Assembly (NCBI GenBank): GCA_033296885.1
Contig: MU863942.1
Coordinates: forward strand, 140,426 to 204,425
Origin: Triangularia verruculosa
Lineage: Eukaryota > Ascomycota > Sordariomycetes > Sordariales > Podosporaceae
Length of the DNA: 64,000 nt
Direction: 5' to 3'
Shown piece after piece: positions 22,060 to 33,106 of the stretch (within the stretch, counting starts at the first letter, position 1; the number at the start of each line of letters is the position of its first letter). The notes under the pieces were generated by a model that saw nothing but the letters and a program-made list of their open reading frames with translations, was not told where the DNA came from and did not search any database. Position numbers and translations under genes: made by a program.

Positions 22060-24189
22060 TTAGGATGTGGGAAGAGCAAGAATCTTTCTTGCCGCGTGCT
22101 CTGAGACAATGATAATGGCAGCAGACGGGTTGGCAGTGATCATACCGGGGAATATGGAAGCGTCGACAACGAAAATGTTGTCAGTGCCATACAACTTGGT
22201 GTTCAAGTCGACTACTGACGTTCCACCGGTCCTGCCATCATCAGTGCCCATCTTGGCAGTTCCAATCCAGTGGTTGGAGCCTCGACGGCCTGGAATCGCG
22301 GGGATCTTTGTCTTCGTGTTAGTCTCTGAGTTTAACGGGAGAAGTTGAGATTGGAGCGGACATACTGAGTTCACAAACTGCTCCGCTGAGACACCTGGTC
22401 TCGGGGTGATCCAAGTCAAGCCAGCCACATTAGCCAGAGAATTCTGAAGGCTGATGAGACCTTCCACGACTGCCTCCTTGTCATGTTCGGTTCGCAAATA
22501 GGGAGGCGTAGACACAACCGTGTTGAGTTGACGAGTGATGGTCATTCTGCCACGAGAAGTCGACCCGGTGCCAAGATACTGGGTTACTGTCATCGATGCT
22601 GTTGTCCAAAACCGTCAGTAATCTTCAGGTTTGTCGCCTAGTCTCATTCCACCTACTATTGGTAAGACCCTCCACTCGGGCTTGCCAGTGAAGGTGTCTG
22701 TTGATACCGTCCCGACCCTTGATAATCTCCCAAAACTAGGTGTACCATATGTCAGCAACGTTCGATGTATTTTAGGATTTGGTTGAACATACGATGGGCC
22801 CAATATTTGGGGCTGCCTGGGCAAATGGCCCAGTTCGGTTGGCCAAATACGTCTCTGCATCACTGGCAATTGGGGTTCTCCAGGCAGCATAATAATCATA
22901 AAATACAACATCAGGATGAGCCACCTCGATATCGGTGCCAACGTGGTCATTCAAGTTATAGCCAACTGGGAGGTTGATCCACTGGTCAGAGCTGATCATT
23001 GTAGGACCATCTGTAGAGTTTTTGACAATGTTGAGCTGATCTGTCGGACCAATACCGCCTTGGAGACAGTTAGCACGTCATTCATGCAAACCTCGGTCAG
23101 AAGTCAAAAATTGGGGACTTACTCCTAAACAAAAGTTTTGCAGATCCAAAGGCACCGGCTGCCGAGATGACACGACCTGTAGTTGGCGTCAAGTTCACAG
23201 TACCAGCGTGTCCACCACGGTTACATTCCACCTCAACTCCTGTGGCACGGCCACCGGTGCGAATGATCCGCTTGGCGATCGTATTGGTCCAGAGCGTGAA
23301 TGTGCTTCGGCCGCTCGCTGTGACAAGGTATGTGGCCAAAGGTCCACCCCTTTCACCACCCGAGAACATGAAGGTACTATGTCCAATCGTGCGGTTCTTC
23401 TTCTCAGGGGTTTCGTTGGCGACCACATACTCCCAGCCAGCCGCTCGAAGACTGCCCCCCAGCACATCGAATCCCTGTGACAAATACCTCTTGCCATCCA
23501 CTGACGGGGTGATAGTTCCGGGTATTCTCGAGAAGACACGGTCGGTGGCTGCTGCAAGATCCTTGGTCTGCCAGCCGGCAGGGAAGTTGGTGTCCCAGTC
23601 CTCTGGGTGCGGCTTCCACCACAGGCCTGCATTCACTGCCGTTCCACCTCCAAGAACACAACCAGCCATCTGATCAATATCGGTGCAAGAAATACCTGTA
23701 GGGTCGGCCCAGATCTAGCAAGCTATTAGTGGCAAGTCTCGCCAGGAGCGGTGAGCTCAGGAGCGATATGGAAACGTCGGATGTCTTTGTGCAAGGGGGG
23801 TGTTCCTTTTCTCTTGTGTCTTACCTGGTTACAAAGCCCCGGAACATCGAACCTTGTTAAATTGGTGCCCTGAAGCCATGTGGGCTTCATTGTGCCGCCC
23901 CATCTGCCCGACGACGGTGGTCCCTTTTCAATCAACAGAACCTTATGACCAGCTTCGCTAAGCCGGTCAGCCATTGGAATGCCGCCGGCTCCGGAACCCA
24001 CGATGATGTAGTCATAAGTCGCGTCTGAGGGAACCGTTCCACAGGTTGTCTGCGCTGCCCCTGACTGGAACCCTGTCAAAACCATAAAAGTCAGATGTCT
24101 GCAGCGAGATTGGGAGTTAGTCTTTGACGGCCGAACTCACATAGTGAGACAATCGTGGCGGTGACCGCCAATCGGGAAGAGATGGGCAT
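22060..24189 (-). CDS. GMC oxidoreductase, cellobiose-dehydrogenase-type flavodomain (AA3), no cytochrome domain
   Basis: Seven minus-strand exons: 24189-24141, 24072-23825, 23714-23123, 23058-22793, 22735-22657, 22598-22366, 22305-22060; 570 aa. All introns are GT-AG (57-110 bp). Signal peptide MPISSRLAVTATIVSLW. The FAD-binding motif DYIIVGSGAGG follows immediately (about residue 38), so the protein lacks the N-terminal cytochrome of classical cellobiose dehydrogenase. GMC motifs LGGGTAVNAG, and near the C-terminus GSNHWIGTAKMG (catalytic His) and the closing DASIFPGMITANPSAAI (catalytic Asn region). FWEIIKGRDGIN and VTQYLGTGSTSRGRM resemble CDH dehydrogenase domains. Expected: extracellular oxidation of cellobiose or other sugars, possibly as LPMO electron donor. 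The sixth intron is 60 bp without a stop, so an unspliced form would stay in frame. Confidence 0.88.
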
Positions 24190-25182
24190 GGTGAGAGACG
24201 TTCAGGAATCAAGTGGGTGAATACAGTGGTCTCAAAACTCCAACGGGGGCTGGATATTACCAAGGTCGAAGGGCTTTTAGTACTTCCACATTCCCAACTC
24301 CAAGCTGCCAGGCTAAGGTAATCTATTTCTCTTCCATTCCTCCACTCGAACCCCGCTCCAGGCATTGGCAGGTACCTCTTGAAACCATCACCACCACGCC
24401 GCTTCCCACACTTCAGCCGTGGATCCCCGATCAGGGATGCGGAGAATTTTCCATGTCAAGCATGAAGCCCAATGCGAGCTGTATTAGCCGGTGCAACGAT
24501 GAACATCTGAAATTGGGCACAGGCTCGGCCCAAGAGCTTGTCTGCTTCCTGTTTCATGGTTCAATTGGGCGGGGAAGGTATCCAAGGAACTGGAAGGTAT
24601 ATTGCCATGACACCCTTTGCTCTGACCGCGTGATGGCCTCCCTATGGTTCGGACACTCCGTTCGGCCAGGATACAGTGCCCGGACATGCAGAAGATCCCC
24701 GTATTAGCTTTGTAACCCCTTACTCCTCCCAGGAACATAATTTCCAGGCATATTACACGCCCAGCTTGGGTTCCATTTGTCCATCTTCTGTTTATCCAAA
24801 AGTTCCTCGGCTGAATCCTAGGGGCGATCGGCATAGGGGTTGGTCTCTTTCGAAACGAAACATGCCCATGAACGAAGAAGGGGCGGTCGTTGGATCGCCG
24901 CTGGGCAGCATGGTGCGTCGGCGTGTGTCGTGTTCCCTCATTGTCGTCCGGGTCACGAGGGTGGGGTAAACACGACTGCCGGGAAATGGGGACTTCCCCA
25001 GCTTTTCCCCAGATTAGAATGCTGCATCCGCTGCCAACGCGCCTGCATTTTCGGCTAATCATGTTGCCATCGCTCGCTCATCTTTGACACATGGCTTCTA
25101 GCGGCAGGTCCTTATTTCTGGGACCGGCAGTGCTAGAGCTAGCTCCACTGGGTCCGAAGAGCAGGTGAGTAGCCTGTAGGCG
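24190..25182. other. Intergenic region upstream of AA3 gene
   Basis: About 1 kb with no supported gene. Its left end is the AA3 promoter; the rest leads into the ankyrin remnants. Open frames present have no recognisable domain. Confidence 0.45.
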
Positions 25183-25880
25183 TCATTCCACAGCAGAGGG
25201 CTTCGTTGACGGACCCAAATCGGACTTTGTGCTACTAGCGATGCTGTTCAGGTACTCCTGGACATGTACATGATTTCCGTGTTGCGCCAGCTCGCCCAGG
25301 CTCCAACGGTCATGTTTCCTGGCCCGACTCACGTCAAAGGAGTCAATGTTGGGATGGTTCCTGACAATCAAGCGATGGCTCGCCATGGTCTTCATGTTAG
25401 CCCCAGTTTCCCTCAGAAACTTGACACAGCCCAGGAAACTATTCGAAGCGGCGATATGAGGTGGTGACAGCCCAGCACGTTCCGAGAAGTTGTCCACCGT
25501 AGCAGTGTGCTGTCTGAGCAGTTGTAGAACCTCTTCACCCCCGCTCAAAGCAGCGAAATGGGCAGGTGTCAAACCAGATTCATGAGTTCAAGCGACAGAT
25601 CTGCCCCTGCTTTCAAAACCTAAGAGATCGACACATGGAAATGGCCCCGCGACAAGCTGCATGCAAGGGAGTTCTTCCATAGGTACTTGTTCCATAACGG
25701 AGTCCTCCACCAATCAGGGTACGTTCCCATCCTAGATTTGACACAGCAGATTTGGAAACCTTTGAGCAAACCAGCGAGTACGAAACCTTCCATGAGGTCC
25801 TCGCTGAGGCTGTCATGGAAATCAGGTGTTTTGATTGAAAGCTCTGCTACGATTAATCACTTCCAAGGTTACTTTTCTAG
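25183..25880 (-). pseudogene. Ankyrin-repeat gene remnant (minus strand)
   Basis: Ankyrin repeat signatures can be read on the minus strand in several frames: YGRTPLHAACRGAISMC at about 25690-25640, then KAGADLSLELMN in another frame, then SGLTPAHFAALSGGEEVL and AGLSPPHIAASNSFLG in a third. At least two frameshifts are needed to connect them and there is no start or complete gene. It is a decayed fragment. It lies head-to-head with a plus-strand ankyrin remnant beginning at about 25903, as if one locus had been split by an inversion (inference). Confidence 0.7.
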
Positions 25881-25902
25881 GTATCTTGCTTGTTTAGGCT
25901 TG

Positions 25903-26700
25903 TATAAAGGGTGATACGAAAGCAGCAAAAGAGTTGTTGCGAAGCCCACTAGGTAAGGCGCCCTTGTTGAGATTAGAACTTCCATACAACTGTAGGACAA
26001 GAGTCAAGTCCTGCCATGAAATCTTCCGCGATTTTGGGGCCATTCGTTGGGCAACAGCACCCGGAAACCTCGCCATTGTCTGGTTGCTCACCAGCCATGG
26101 AGCAGACCCGAGCAGGACCACCGGGTTTGGACTATATGCCGTTCATTTGGCGGCGGTCACGTCACAGCCTCAAGTTGCAGAGCGCCTCCTAGACATTCTT
26201 GAGACCAAGCACCCAGAGTGGTTTGAGAAGGAAAAGTTCGGTGCAGCAGAATCGCCTGCTCACCTGGTAGCTGCTTACATTCAGGGAACTGAAGGTACGA
26301 ACCTTTAACTCGGCTCCTCTTCTGCGCAAAGATAGCAAGCAAGTGTCTCGACGGTGGGTTGGAATGTATGGGTCTTCGAGAACTGGAGATACTTACCTCC
26401 GATGGCCCAGGAGTATCATGAGGTCAATCTGGCGGAAGCGGATACGGACATGCCGAATCAGCTAAAGTTGCCAGTCAACACCTTGCATGAGACGGTACTA
26501 CCCGTGCTGCCGCCATGGACAACGCCGATGCCGTCAAGGTGCTTTTGGACAATGGTCAGAGTTGCACTACAACTTTCACTTGCAAAGATGCTGGTAGTAG
26601 GATGCGAGGGACTGGATACGCTGCGAGGACTGCAACCGGGACTATCAACTCCAAGGCTCGGTACTATGTGTCAGGTCCTGTAGGCCTTGAGGCAATATTT
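25903..26700 (+). pseudogene. Ankyrin-repeat gene remnant (plus strand)
   Basis: Reading from about 25910: GDTKAAKELLRSPLG, then NLAIVWLLTSHGADPSRTTG and YAVHLAAVTSQPQVAERLL in one frame to a stop at 26306-26308. Further on, RAAAMDNADAVKVLLDNGQ at about 26500-26560 is in a different frame from the preceding NTLHETVL. These are ankyrin repeats interrupted by frame changes and lacking a proper beginning. No complete gene can be built. Confidence 0.7.
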
Positions 26701-26719
26701 ATCAACGATGCTGCCGTTA

Positions 26720-28015
26720 CCAAGCCCCTAGTTCCAGCAGCGCTGACTTCGGTCCCCTGCACTTCAAGAATCGAACGTGACACCAGCATTCCCGAAAGAT
26801 GAAGGAGCCATGCAGTAGCTTGGAACGGATCTCCATTGTCACCTCTATGATGAGGGGCTCGCCCTCTTGCTGGGCCGGGGAGGCCTTGACCTGATACTTG
26901 AACTTGGCTAGGGCTGTGTCTCGGATTGTGGCATCATTTCTGCTGGATGTTACGAGGCCTAGTGTCCGAGTGGCTGCAATATCGATCACCGGTAGTGGTT
27001 GGACGGATCTTCAGAGACGACAATATCAGGCACCTTGGCAACCGGAGGCTGGTTTACGTATAGGTATGTATCGATCCCCCCCCTAATCGGTCTTGCAATG
27101 GTCTGCAGATACCCAGAGCATCTTGGGAGCAAGCAGCCGTGCAAATTGGTCGCCACCCAAAGCGATAAGGTGAAGAGCCGGGTTACGAAACGATATTGTC
27201 CCGTCTTGCTCAGTATGCTTGTAAAGATAGCAATATAGAATGGTGCTGAATTCATTGTGTCAAGTGTGGTGTTTCGGCTGCATTGCTCGCTCTAGATAAA
27301 ACTCAACATGCAAGCCGGCATTTGTCATGGTGGACGGGGAGGGGCTGATATCACCGAAGCTGGCAAAGAGTGCAGACCTGGATGCCAAAAGACCAGAAAG
27401 ATGGTTTTGGAGCACATCACTCTCCCCACACTGCCAGCAGAATATGTACTGGTCATTGGTCACTGAGAAAGCTGTCATTATCGCGGTGCTGCATTTTGAC
27501 CCAGGAACAAAACTCGGTACCTTGGGTATCTTTGATGATCTCCTGCAGGCGCATAAAGGCGCGGTTACCCTCACCGTAGAGAAGAGGCATGTTCACGTTG
27601 GACAGCCCCATCAAACAATAAGTCAATAAGTCATGTCCCCTATACGAGTTGTCTGTCGTTTGGCTGCCCACCTCATTTTACCGGCCACGCTGAGGCTGTC
27701 CAGGCCCAGGTAACCTGAGAGAATATCGACTTCGATTCCGGTGATTTAGCTGGTAAGCGTAGCAAAATCCAAGCCTCGGGGCTGCTCAGAGGAGGATTGG
27801 ACACCTTTGAGCTTCATACCAAGAAACTTTTAGTTTTTAGAGTACCTTAAAGACAATATTAATAGATGCTATCAGTTCCTGCAGTGTCCAGCCCCGGGTA
27901 AGCCATCGACTGTGCCCAATTGCCCGCCCCGTACCGCGGATCCTCGCAAAGGCCTGTTGTTCTTCATCGCTATCGGGGTCGAGCTCAGAGTCGCAGCCCC
28001 TAGAATCATAGAAGT
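26720..28015 (-). pseudogene. HET-domain gene remnant
   Basis: Minus-strand sequence preserving a HET-type protein in broken frames, in the expected order: HSRWLTRGWTLQELIA (about 27910), FLGMKLKGV, a stop at 27748-27746, ITGIEVDILSGYLGLDSLSV, KMRWAAKRQTTR, a frameshift caused by an 8 bp tandem duplication at 27616-27631, then CLMGLSNVNMPLLYGEGNRAF, LLASRSALFASFGDISPSP and VHVEFYLER-like text, and a degraded C-terminal part with GGIDTYLYVNQPPVAKVPDI at about 27080-27020. The true N-terminus (first HET motifs) is absent. Ankyrin remnants downstream on the same strand might be its former C-terminal repeats (inference). Confidence 0.78.
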
Positions 28016-29476
28016 GAAGGAATTCAGCCTTGGCAGAGGTGAATTTTGAGTGTCAAGGGGAGCCCCTCTTTTACTGCATGCTGGTAGTAGTATGGTGTAA
28101 TAGAATGCCGATCAATGATACGAACAGGCTTCCCACGAGGTCAGAGTGGCTACCAACTATGTATTAAAGCATGGCGATGATCCGGAACCAGAGCGGCGGG
28201 ATCAGTACTCATCGATAATCATCGGAGGGGGGCTGGCGGACCCAGTACACTACGACAGAAGGCGGAGAGGTTGCCCGCCTTTAGGATTTCCATGTTACTA
28301 TACCTGTCATCCCCACAGAGTTGTATCGGGCAAACATTCGAGTGCCCTGACTACCAGGTAGCCCGAAGCTCCGAAGGCGCCGAGGCGTGACAGCAGTTAG
28401 CCCAATATTCCCGCCATCAGGATGCGGTGTGGGCGTCTGGCGATGAAACTACCCCTGTCAACGACAACGAGCTAAGAGAGGGGGGGGGGTGTTATTAACA
28501 AACTGAAAAAAGACCAGGTGGGGGGTTATCAGATCGATTTGACAAGGGTGTCTCCTGGTGTAAACTCCACATAGCGGCATTTTCACCGGTTCGGCATCCT
28601 GTTCTCTCGTGATCTGTTATCCGACATGTTTTTATTATGGCTGGATCCTGGAAGTGCAGAATCCATTCGGCTCGTGTTATCGTTGTTTTATGTAACAGAA
28701 GACGAGATGTGTGGTGTCAGCGATTTCGGCTCAGGAAACGATCCGTGTGGGTGTGGGCCCCTAATCAAGCAGCCAACCACGAGCTCGAAGCGGATCTGAT
28801 AACTTTAATTTCCCCCCCCACCACCGACCCCCGATGGGCCCCTTTCGGATGCGCCTTGGAAGAAAAGGAGGGAGTGAAAACAAAATCATCACACCACGCC
28901 AGTAACCACGATGAGACCCATCCAACCGAGGCTTTCTGTCTCCCGCCTTCTTCCTGTGCTGCGGTCAGCGTGCGTATCCGCTCGGCCAGTCAACATGAGA
29001 TGTTGACTGGGGCAAGGCACCAGACTGTGATCCACCATGGCAATGATGGGAACGATTGAAGGCGTCTTGTACAGCAAAATGGCAGCATCCGAGTGCAAAA
29101 GCCCACTGGCCGGCCGAGAGCCAGAATCGGCGCATGGCCCGTCACTCCCGTCTGCATACCCCTCTCGAGTCTCCAGGCTCGTCTAGACCAGGATCACGAT
29201 GGACGAGAACAATCATGCCACACATGGCTGAATCGATAGTGTCGATGTCGATGTCGCGTTGCTGCCACCCCATCAATCGCCTGCAGCTGAGCTTCATGCT
29301 TTTCCAGGGTAACCTGGCTGTCGGGACAGGTCCCTTTTGCCGTTTTCTGGGCTTGCTTCCATACATATATCAGTTGTCTCCCTTTCGTGCCAGAGTAAGG
29401 AACAAGTTCTGAAGCACCTACCCCTCCAACACAGACACTTTGTAGAAAAAAAGCAAGCCAGCAGCCGTCAAGAAAG
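28016..29476. other. Intergenic region upstream of the GNAT gene
   Basis: About 1.46 kb without a supported gene. It includes a run of ten G at 28480-28489 and CT-rich sequence close to the next start. Short open frames lack motifs. Confidence 0.45.
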
Positions 29477-30278
29477 ATGGTCCACGTCCTTCTTCCCGCC
29501 CTCATTCCCGACATCAAGCGCGTGTACGAGGCCTACTTTGCCGCTTTCCACAATGATCCCATGGGCGAGATCATGCTCAATATCCTCTTCCCCGGCGGCA
29601 ATGTGAACACGCCAGAGTTCCGCGAGGAGCACGCCAAGGGCACACTTGCCTGGTGGCACCAGTCTGATTCCCAGTACACCTACAAGTGCGTCGACACCGA
29701 CAATGGTGATATCGTCGGCATGGGTCTCATGGATGTGATCCTGCGCCGTCGCTCCGAGGAGGAGCGCGCCTTCCAAGGCATTCCATGGCTCGAGGGTGAA
29801 GCCAAGGAGCGCGCTGAAAAGGTGCTGAAGCCTCTCCACGACATTCGGGAACAGCTCTTTGGCGATCAGCAATACATCTGTACGTTATTACTCTCACTGT
29901 GCCACACAAAAGGATCCTAACCATGCGTCCTCCTTTCCAGATGTTCACGTCATTGGTGTCCTCCCTGAGCATCAGGGCAAACAGGCCGGCGCTGCCCTTG
30001 CTGGCTGGGGCCTCAGCTTTGTCGATTACACAAACCTCCCCTTGTACTTTGAAGCCTCCCCCTCGTCTGTAGGCCTCTACGAGAAGCTGGGCTACGAGCG
30101 TCTAAAGGAGACCATCGTCCACAAGGCCGAGACCCTGGGCACCACCACTGACATCTCCGTACCCCTCATGGTCAAGATGCCCAAGGCTGCCGGCGGTATG
30201 AGCTTTTACGAGTGGAAGGAGAAGGGATATCCCAAGTTCAATGCCCCCACTCCCGCCTCCAAGAAGCAAAGGCTTTAA
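29477..30278 (+). CDS. GNAT-family N-acetyltransferase
   Basis: Exons 29477-29879 and 29941-30278, intron 61 bp, 246 aa. The acetyl-CoA binding region is made by splicing: IYVHVIGVLPEHQGKQAGAAL, with the Q/RxxGxG/A-like motif of GNAT enzymes (QGKQAG). Then YFEASPSSVGLYEKLGYERL, the usual C-terminal GNAT strand-helix (xxxGLYEKLGF). The N-terminal half (YEAYFAAFHNDPMGEIML) matches fungal cytoplasmic GNAT proteins of unknown substrate. No signal peptide or membrane segment. The fold is sure, the acceptor unknown. Confidence 0.88.
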
Positions 30279-31079
30279 AAATGGGCGCCGGCAAGTTGGT
30301 TGCTTTGGTGTGACTGGTGAGGTTGACGAGCAGTCCTGGCATGGCGGGTGGGTGTGGGCGGGGACGTGATGATTTCTTCCTTTTCGGTAAACGGCGCTGG
30401 CATGAACCTACGGGCATCTTTTGTTTTTGGTTGGGGAAAATAATGTACATAAACAGGTGTTTTGGTCTATGATGTTTTTGCACAGAAACTTACTTACTGA
30501 GATTGTGATGTTCTTGACGGCCCTCCAACGAAACCATTGCGGATGGACCTGCAGGCGACCTCGTGGAAGTTGGCGGAGCGCACTGTAAACGAGAGAGTCA
30601 GGCTCGTCAGATGTCCCGATACCGGCTGGTAGTGTGCGGACGGCAGGGAAGCGTCCCGCCATCAACAAAACTTTTCTCCTCGGCTGCGTGAGCTGTCCCC
30701 CTGGTCGAGCGCCAAGTCGAATTATCAATCGGACCATGGAGATAATCTTGTCGGAAGCCATGGGGCCCCCACACTATCCCCAACCAGGATCACACATCTG
30801 CAATGCAGCAATGGCACGATGTTGGAGAAATCTGCGCAAAAAGTGCGCTTTTCCACTGTTGCACTCCCCTCACCCGGGGGGTCTGTCCAACCTTGGTCGG
30901 CGGTTGTGTCCTCTTCCGTGCCAGATTGCCGTGCTGTATCCAATTCTTTCCGACCCTTGCGGCCAGTGCTGGGACATGGTTTGCACAAGGGGGGCTGCTC
31001 GCTGTGTCTGCTGGTGTAATTAGCAAACATATAGAATGAGGTTCTCGTCATCCACTTGGCCATCGTCAGCCTGACGGAG
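30279..31079. other. Intergenic region between GNAT and flavoprotein genes
   Basis: About 800 bp with the GNAT 3' UTR and the promoter of the next gene. Overlapping open frames on both strands have no motif. Confidence 0.45.
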
Positions 31080-32547
31080 ATGCCCAAACAGTTGCCCACC
31101 ATGGCCGAAAAAACACCACAAAGGATTACGCTGCTCCAGCGTCTGCGAAAGGCCATCCTCTTTCTGAGGCTGGTGGGCTATGGCCTTCGGACCTATTACA
31201 ACTTCTTTTCTCGCAGCCTGTCGGCTCAGATTGCGAACCGCCGCGCAACACCAGACCCCTCCATCGGCCCATCCGACGTCAAAAACATCGTCATTGTCGG
31301 GGCTGCATTCTCGGGTCTCTATGCTGCACGGCTCCTGGCCGGCGCCGTGCCCCGAAATGGCCGCTATCGCATCGTCGTAATCGAACCAAACAGCCACTTC
31401 AACTTCACCTGGGTATTCCCTCGCTTCTGTGTTGTGGATGGCCATGAGCACAAAGCCTTCATCCCATACAGCCCTGACTTCTTCGACATGGGCCCCAAGG
31501 GACTGGTCCAGTGGGTTCGCGATCGTGTGACAGAGCTCACGAGGGAGAGTGTGATCCTGCGCAGCGGGGAGGCGATTCCTTACGAGTATCTCATCATAGC
31601 CACCGGATCCAATGTCGCCGATGGCCTCCCGTCTCGTGCCGGAGTAGAGGATAAGGAGGAAGCGATTGAGCTCCTGAAGGCCATGCAAAACCGGGTCAAG
31701 AATGCCAGCCACATTGTCGTCGCGGGAGGCGGCGCCGCCGGTGTTGAGACGGCCACCGACGCCAAAGATCATTACCCGGACAAGTCCGTCACGATTGTGC
31801 ACTCTCGGCAGGCCCTGATGCACCGCTTCGGCAACGGGCTGCAGCAGGGTACCTCGGAAGCCATGGAAAGGCTAGGTGTTGAGGTCATCCTGGGTGAAAA
31901 GGTGCTTCCAGAGTCTGTGGATGGGAAATACATCACATTGAGCTCTGGAAAGAAGATTGAGTGTGACTGTTTTGTGAGTTCCCGTCCCCGTCACCGTCAC
32001 CAAGAACCGGGATTCGATGCTGACGAACCGGTGACGATAGATCAACTGCACCGGACAAAAGCCCGCCTCGGGCATCGTTGCGAGCCTGGCACCGAATGCC
32101 ATCGCCCCCTCTGGCCACATCCGAGTCAAACCCAACCTCCAGATCGACGACGATTCGCTTCCCAACGTCTACGTCTGCGGCGATGTCGCGCAGGCCGAAG
32201 TACGGAACCCCAACTCCCGGGTGGCAGCGCGCCAGGCCGAGATCTGTGCCGACAACGTGGTGCGGGCCGTGAAGGGAAAGACGCCCAAATATATCTTTAC
32301 CGAAGGGTTTGGCGATGGTGTCATCAAGCTGACACTAGGTCTGGTATGCCGGAGTCTCGAAATTGCCAACTCTGACTGAAGCTATCGCTAATGCGCAGGA
32401 TAGGACCGATCCATTACACAGTATTTTGACGGCAAGTCGGAGCTGCTGTTTCCTGCCGAAGAGCCCGATCTCGATCTCATGTGCAAAGGAACGTGGGCTG
32501 CCATGGGAGCAAGGCCTTTTGAGGACACCGGTGTATACTCCGAGTGA
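31080..32547 (+). CDS. AIF/AMID-like FAD-dependent pyridine nucleotide-disulfide oxidoreductase
   Basis: Exons 31080-31973, 32041-32343 and 32404-32547 encode 446 aa (introns 67 and 60 bp). Start at the first ATG; one at 31101 is an alternative. FAD-binding motif IVIVGAAFSGLYAARLL near residue 67, NAD-binding VVAGGGAAGVETA near 220, and the ATG motif IIATGSN. Across the first intron the frame gives CFINCTGQKPASG, and then NVYVCGDVAQ, the second FAD-contacting motif. The second acceptor is taken as the TAG at 32401-32403 because it gives DRSITQYFDGKSELLFP, the conserved family ending; the nearby CAG would lead to a wrong frame. A short amphipathic N-terminal helix may contact membranes. Probable NAD(P)H-dependent redox role as in AIFM2/FSP1-like proteins. 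Confidence 0.88.
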
Positions 32548-33106
32548 AGCGATACCCAAGGCGACATGACAATCATGTGTAGACATGGTGCTCCTGCGAG
32601 CTCGGGGTGTTTGACCAGCGCCAATGGACAACAGCACCTTTTCGCATACACCAGAAAGCCGCCAAAGAACACTGCCAAACGCGCCGTTTTCGACCTCACA
32701 CCAGCAGTTTAAGCGCAGCTATGCCGAGAGCAACCACCCGCGAGCCGTGGCCAGAAGTTGGCCGCCGTTGTAGAACTCGAGAAGCATCGATTCGGGCATA
32801 TCGGGGAGAGCGCTGGAGGGGACATGTGGAAAGTACCCTAGGTATAGAGAGAGCCGAGATTAACAAGGATGGATTTAAGGACAGCTTGCGAGCTGTCGCG
32901 GGAGGGAGTAATCATGGATCATTCGCCATGTGGGCTATCAGTGACTCGATCATCACGTAGCATAAAAAATATTACATGATAAACTCGAGGCTGCATGTTG
33001 CATTGATGATGCAAACTGATGCTAAGCTAAGCAGATTGGCCCCACTATTTCCTGCAATGGTGGGACAAGCACCTTGACGGACAAGCTGGTCTCTCCGACA
33101 CCACGT
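32548..33106. other. Convergent intergenic region
   Basis: About 560 bp between two convergent genes, probably 3' UTRs. Nothing else seen. Confidence 0.45.

Noticed and set aside
28480..28489. Run of ten G
   Set aside because: Simple homopolymer, no supporting structure nearby.
31020..31823. 267-codon minus-strand open frame over the flavoprotein gene
   Set aside because: Antisense to the FAD and NAD motifs of the real gene; no start context or domain of its own.
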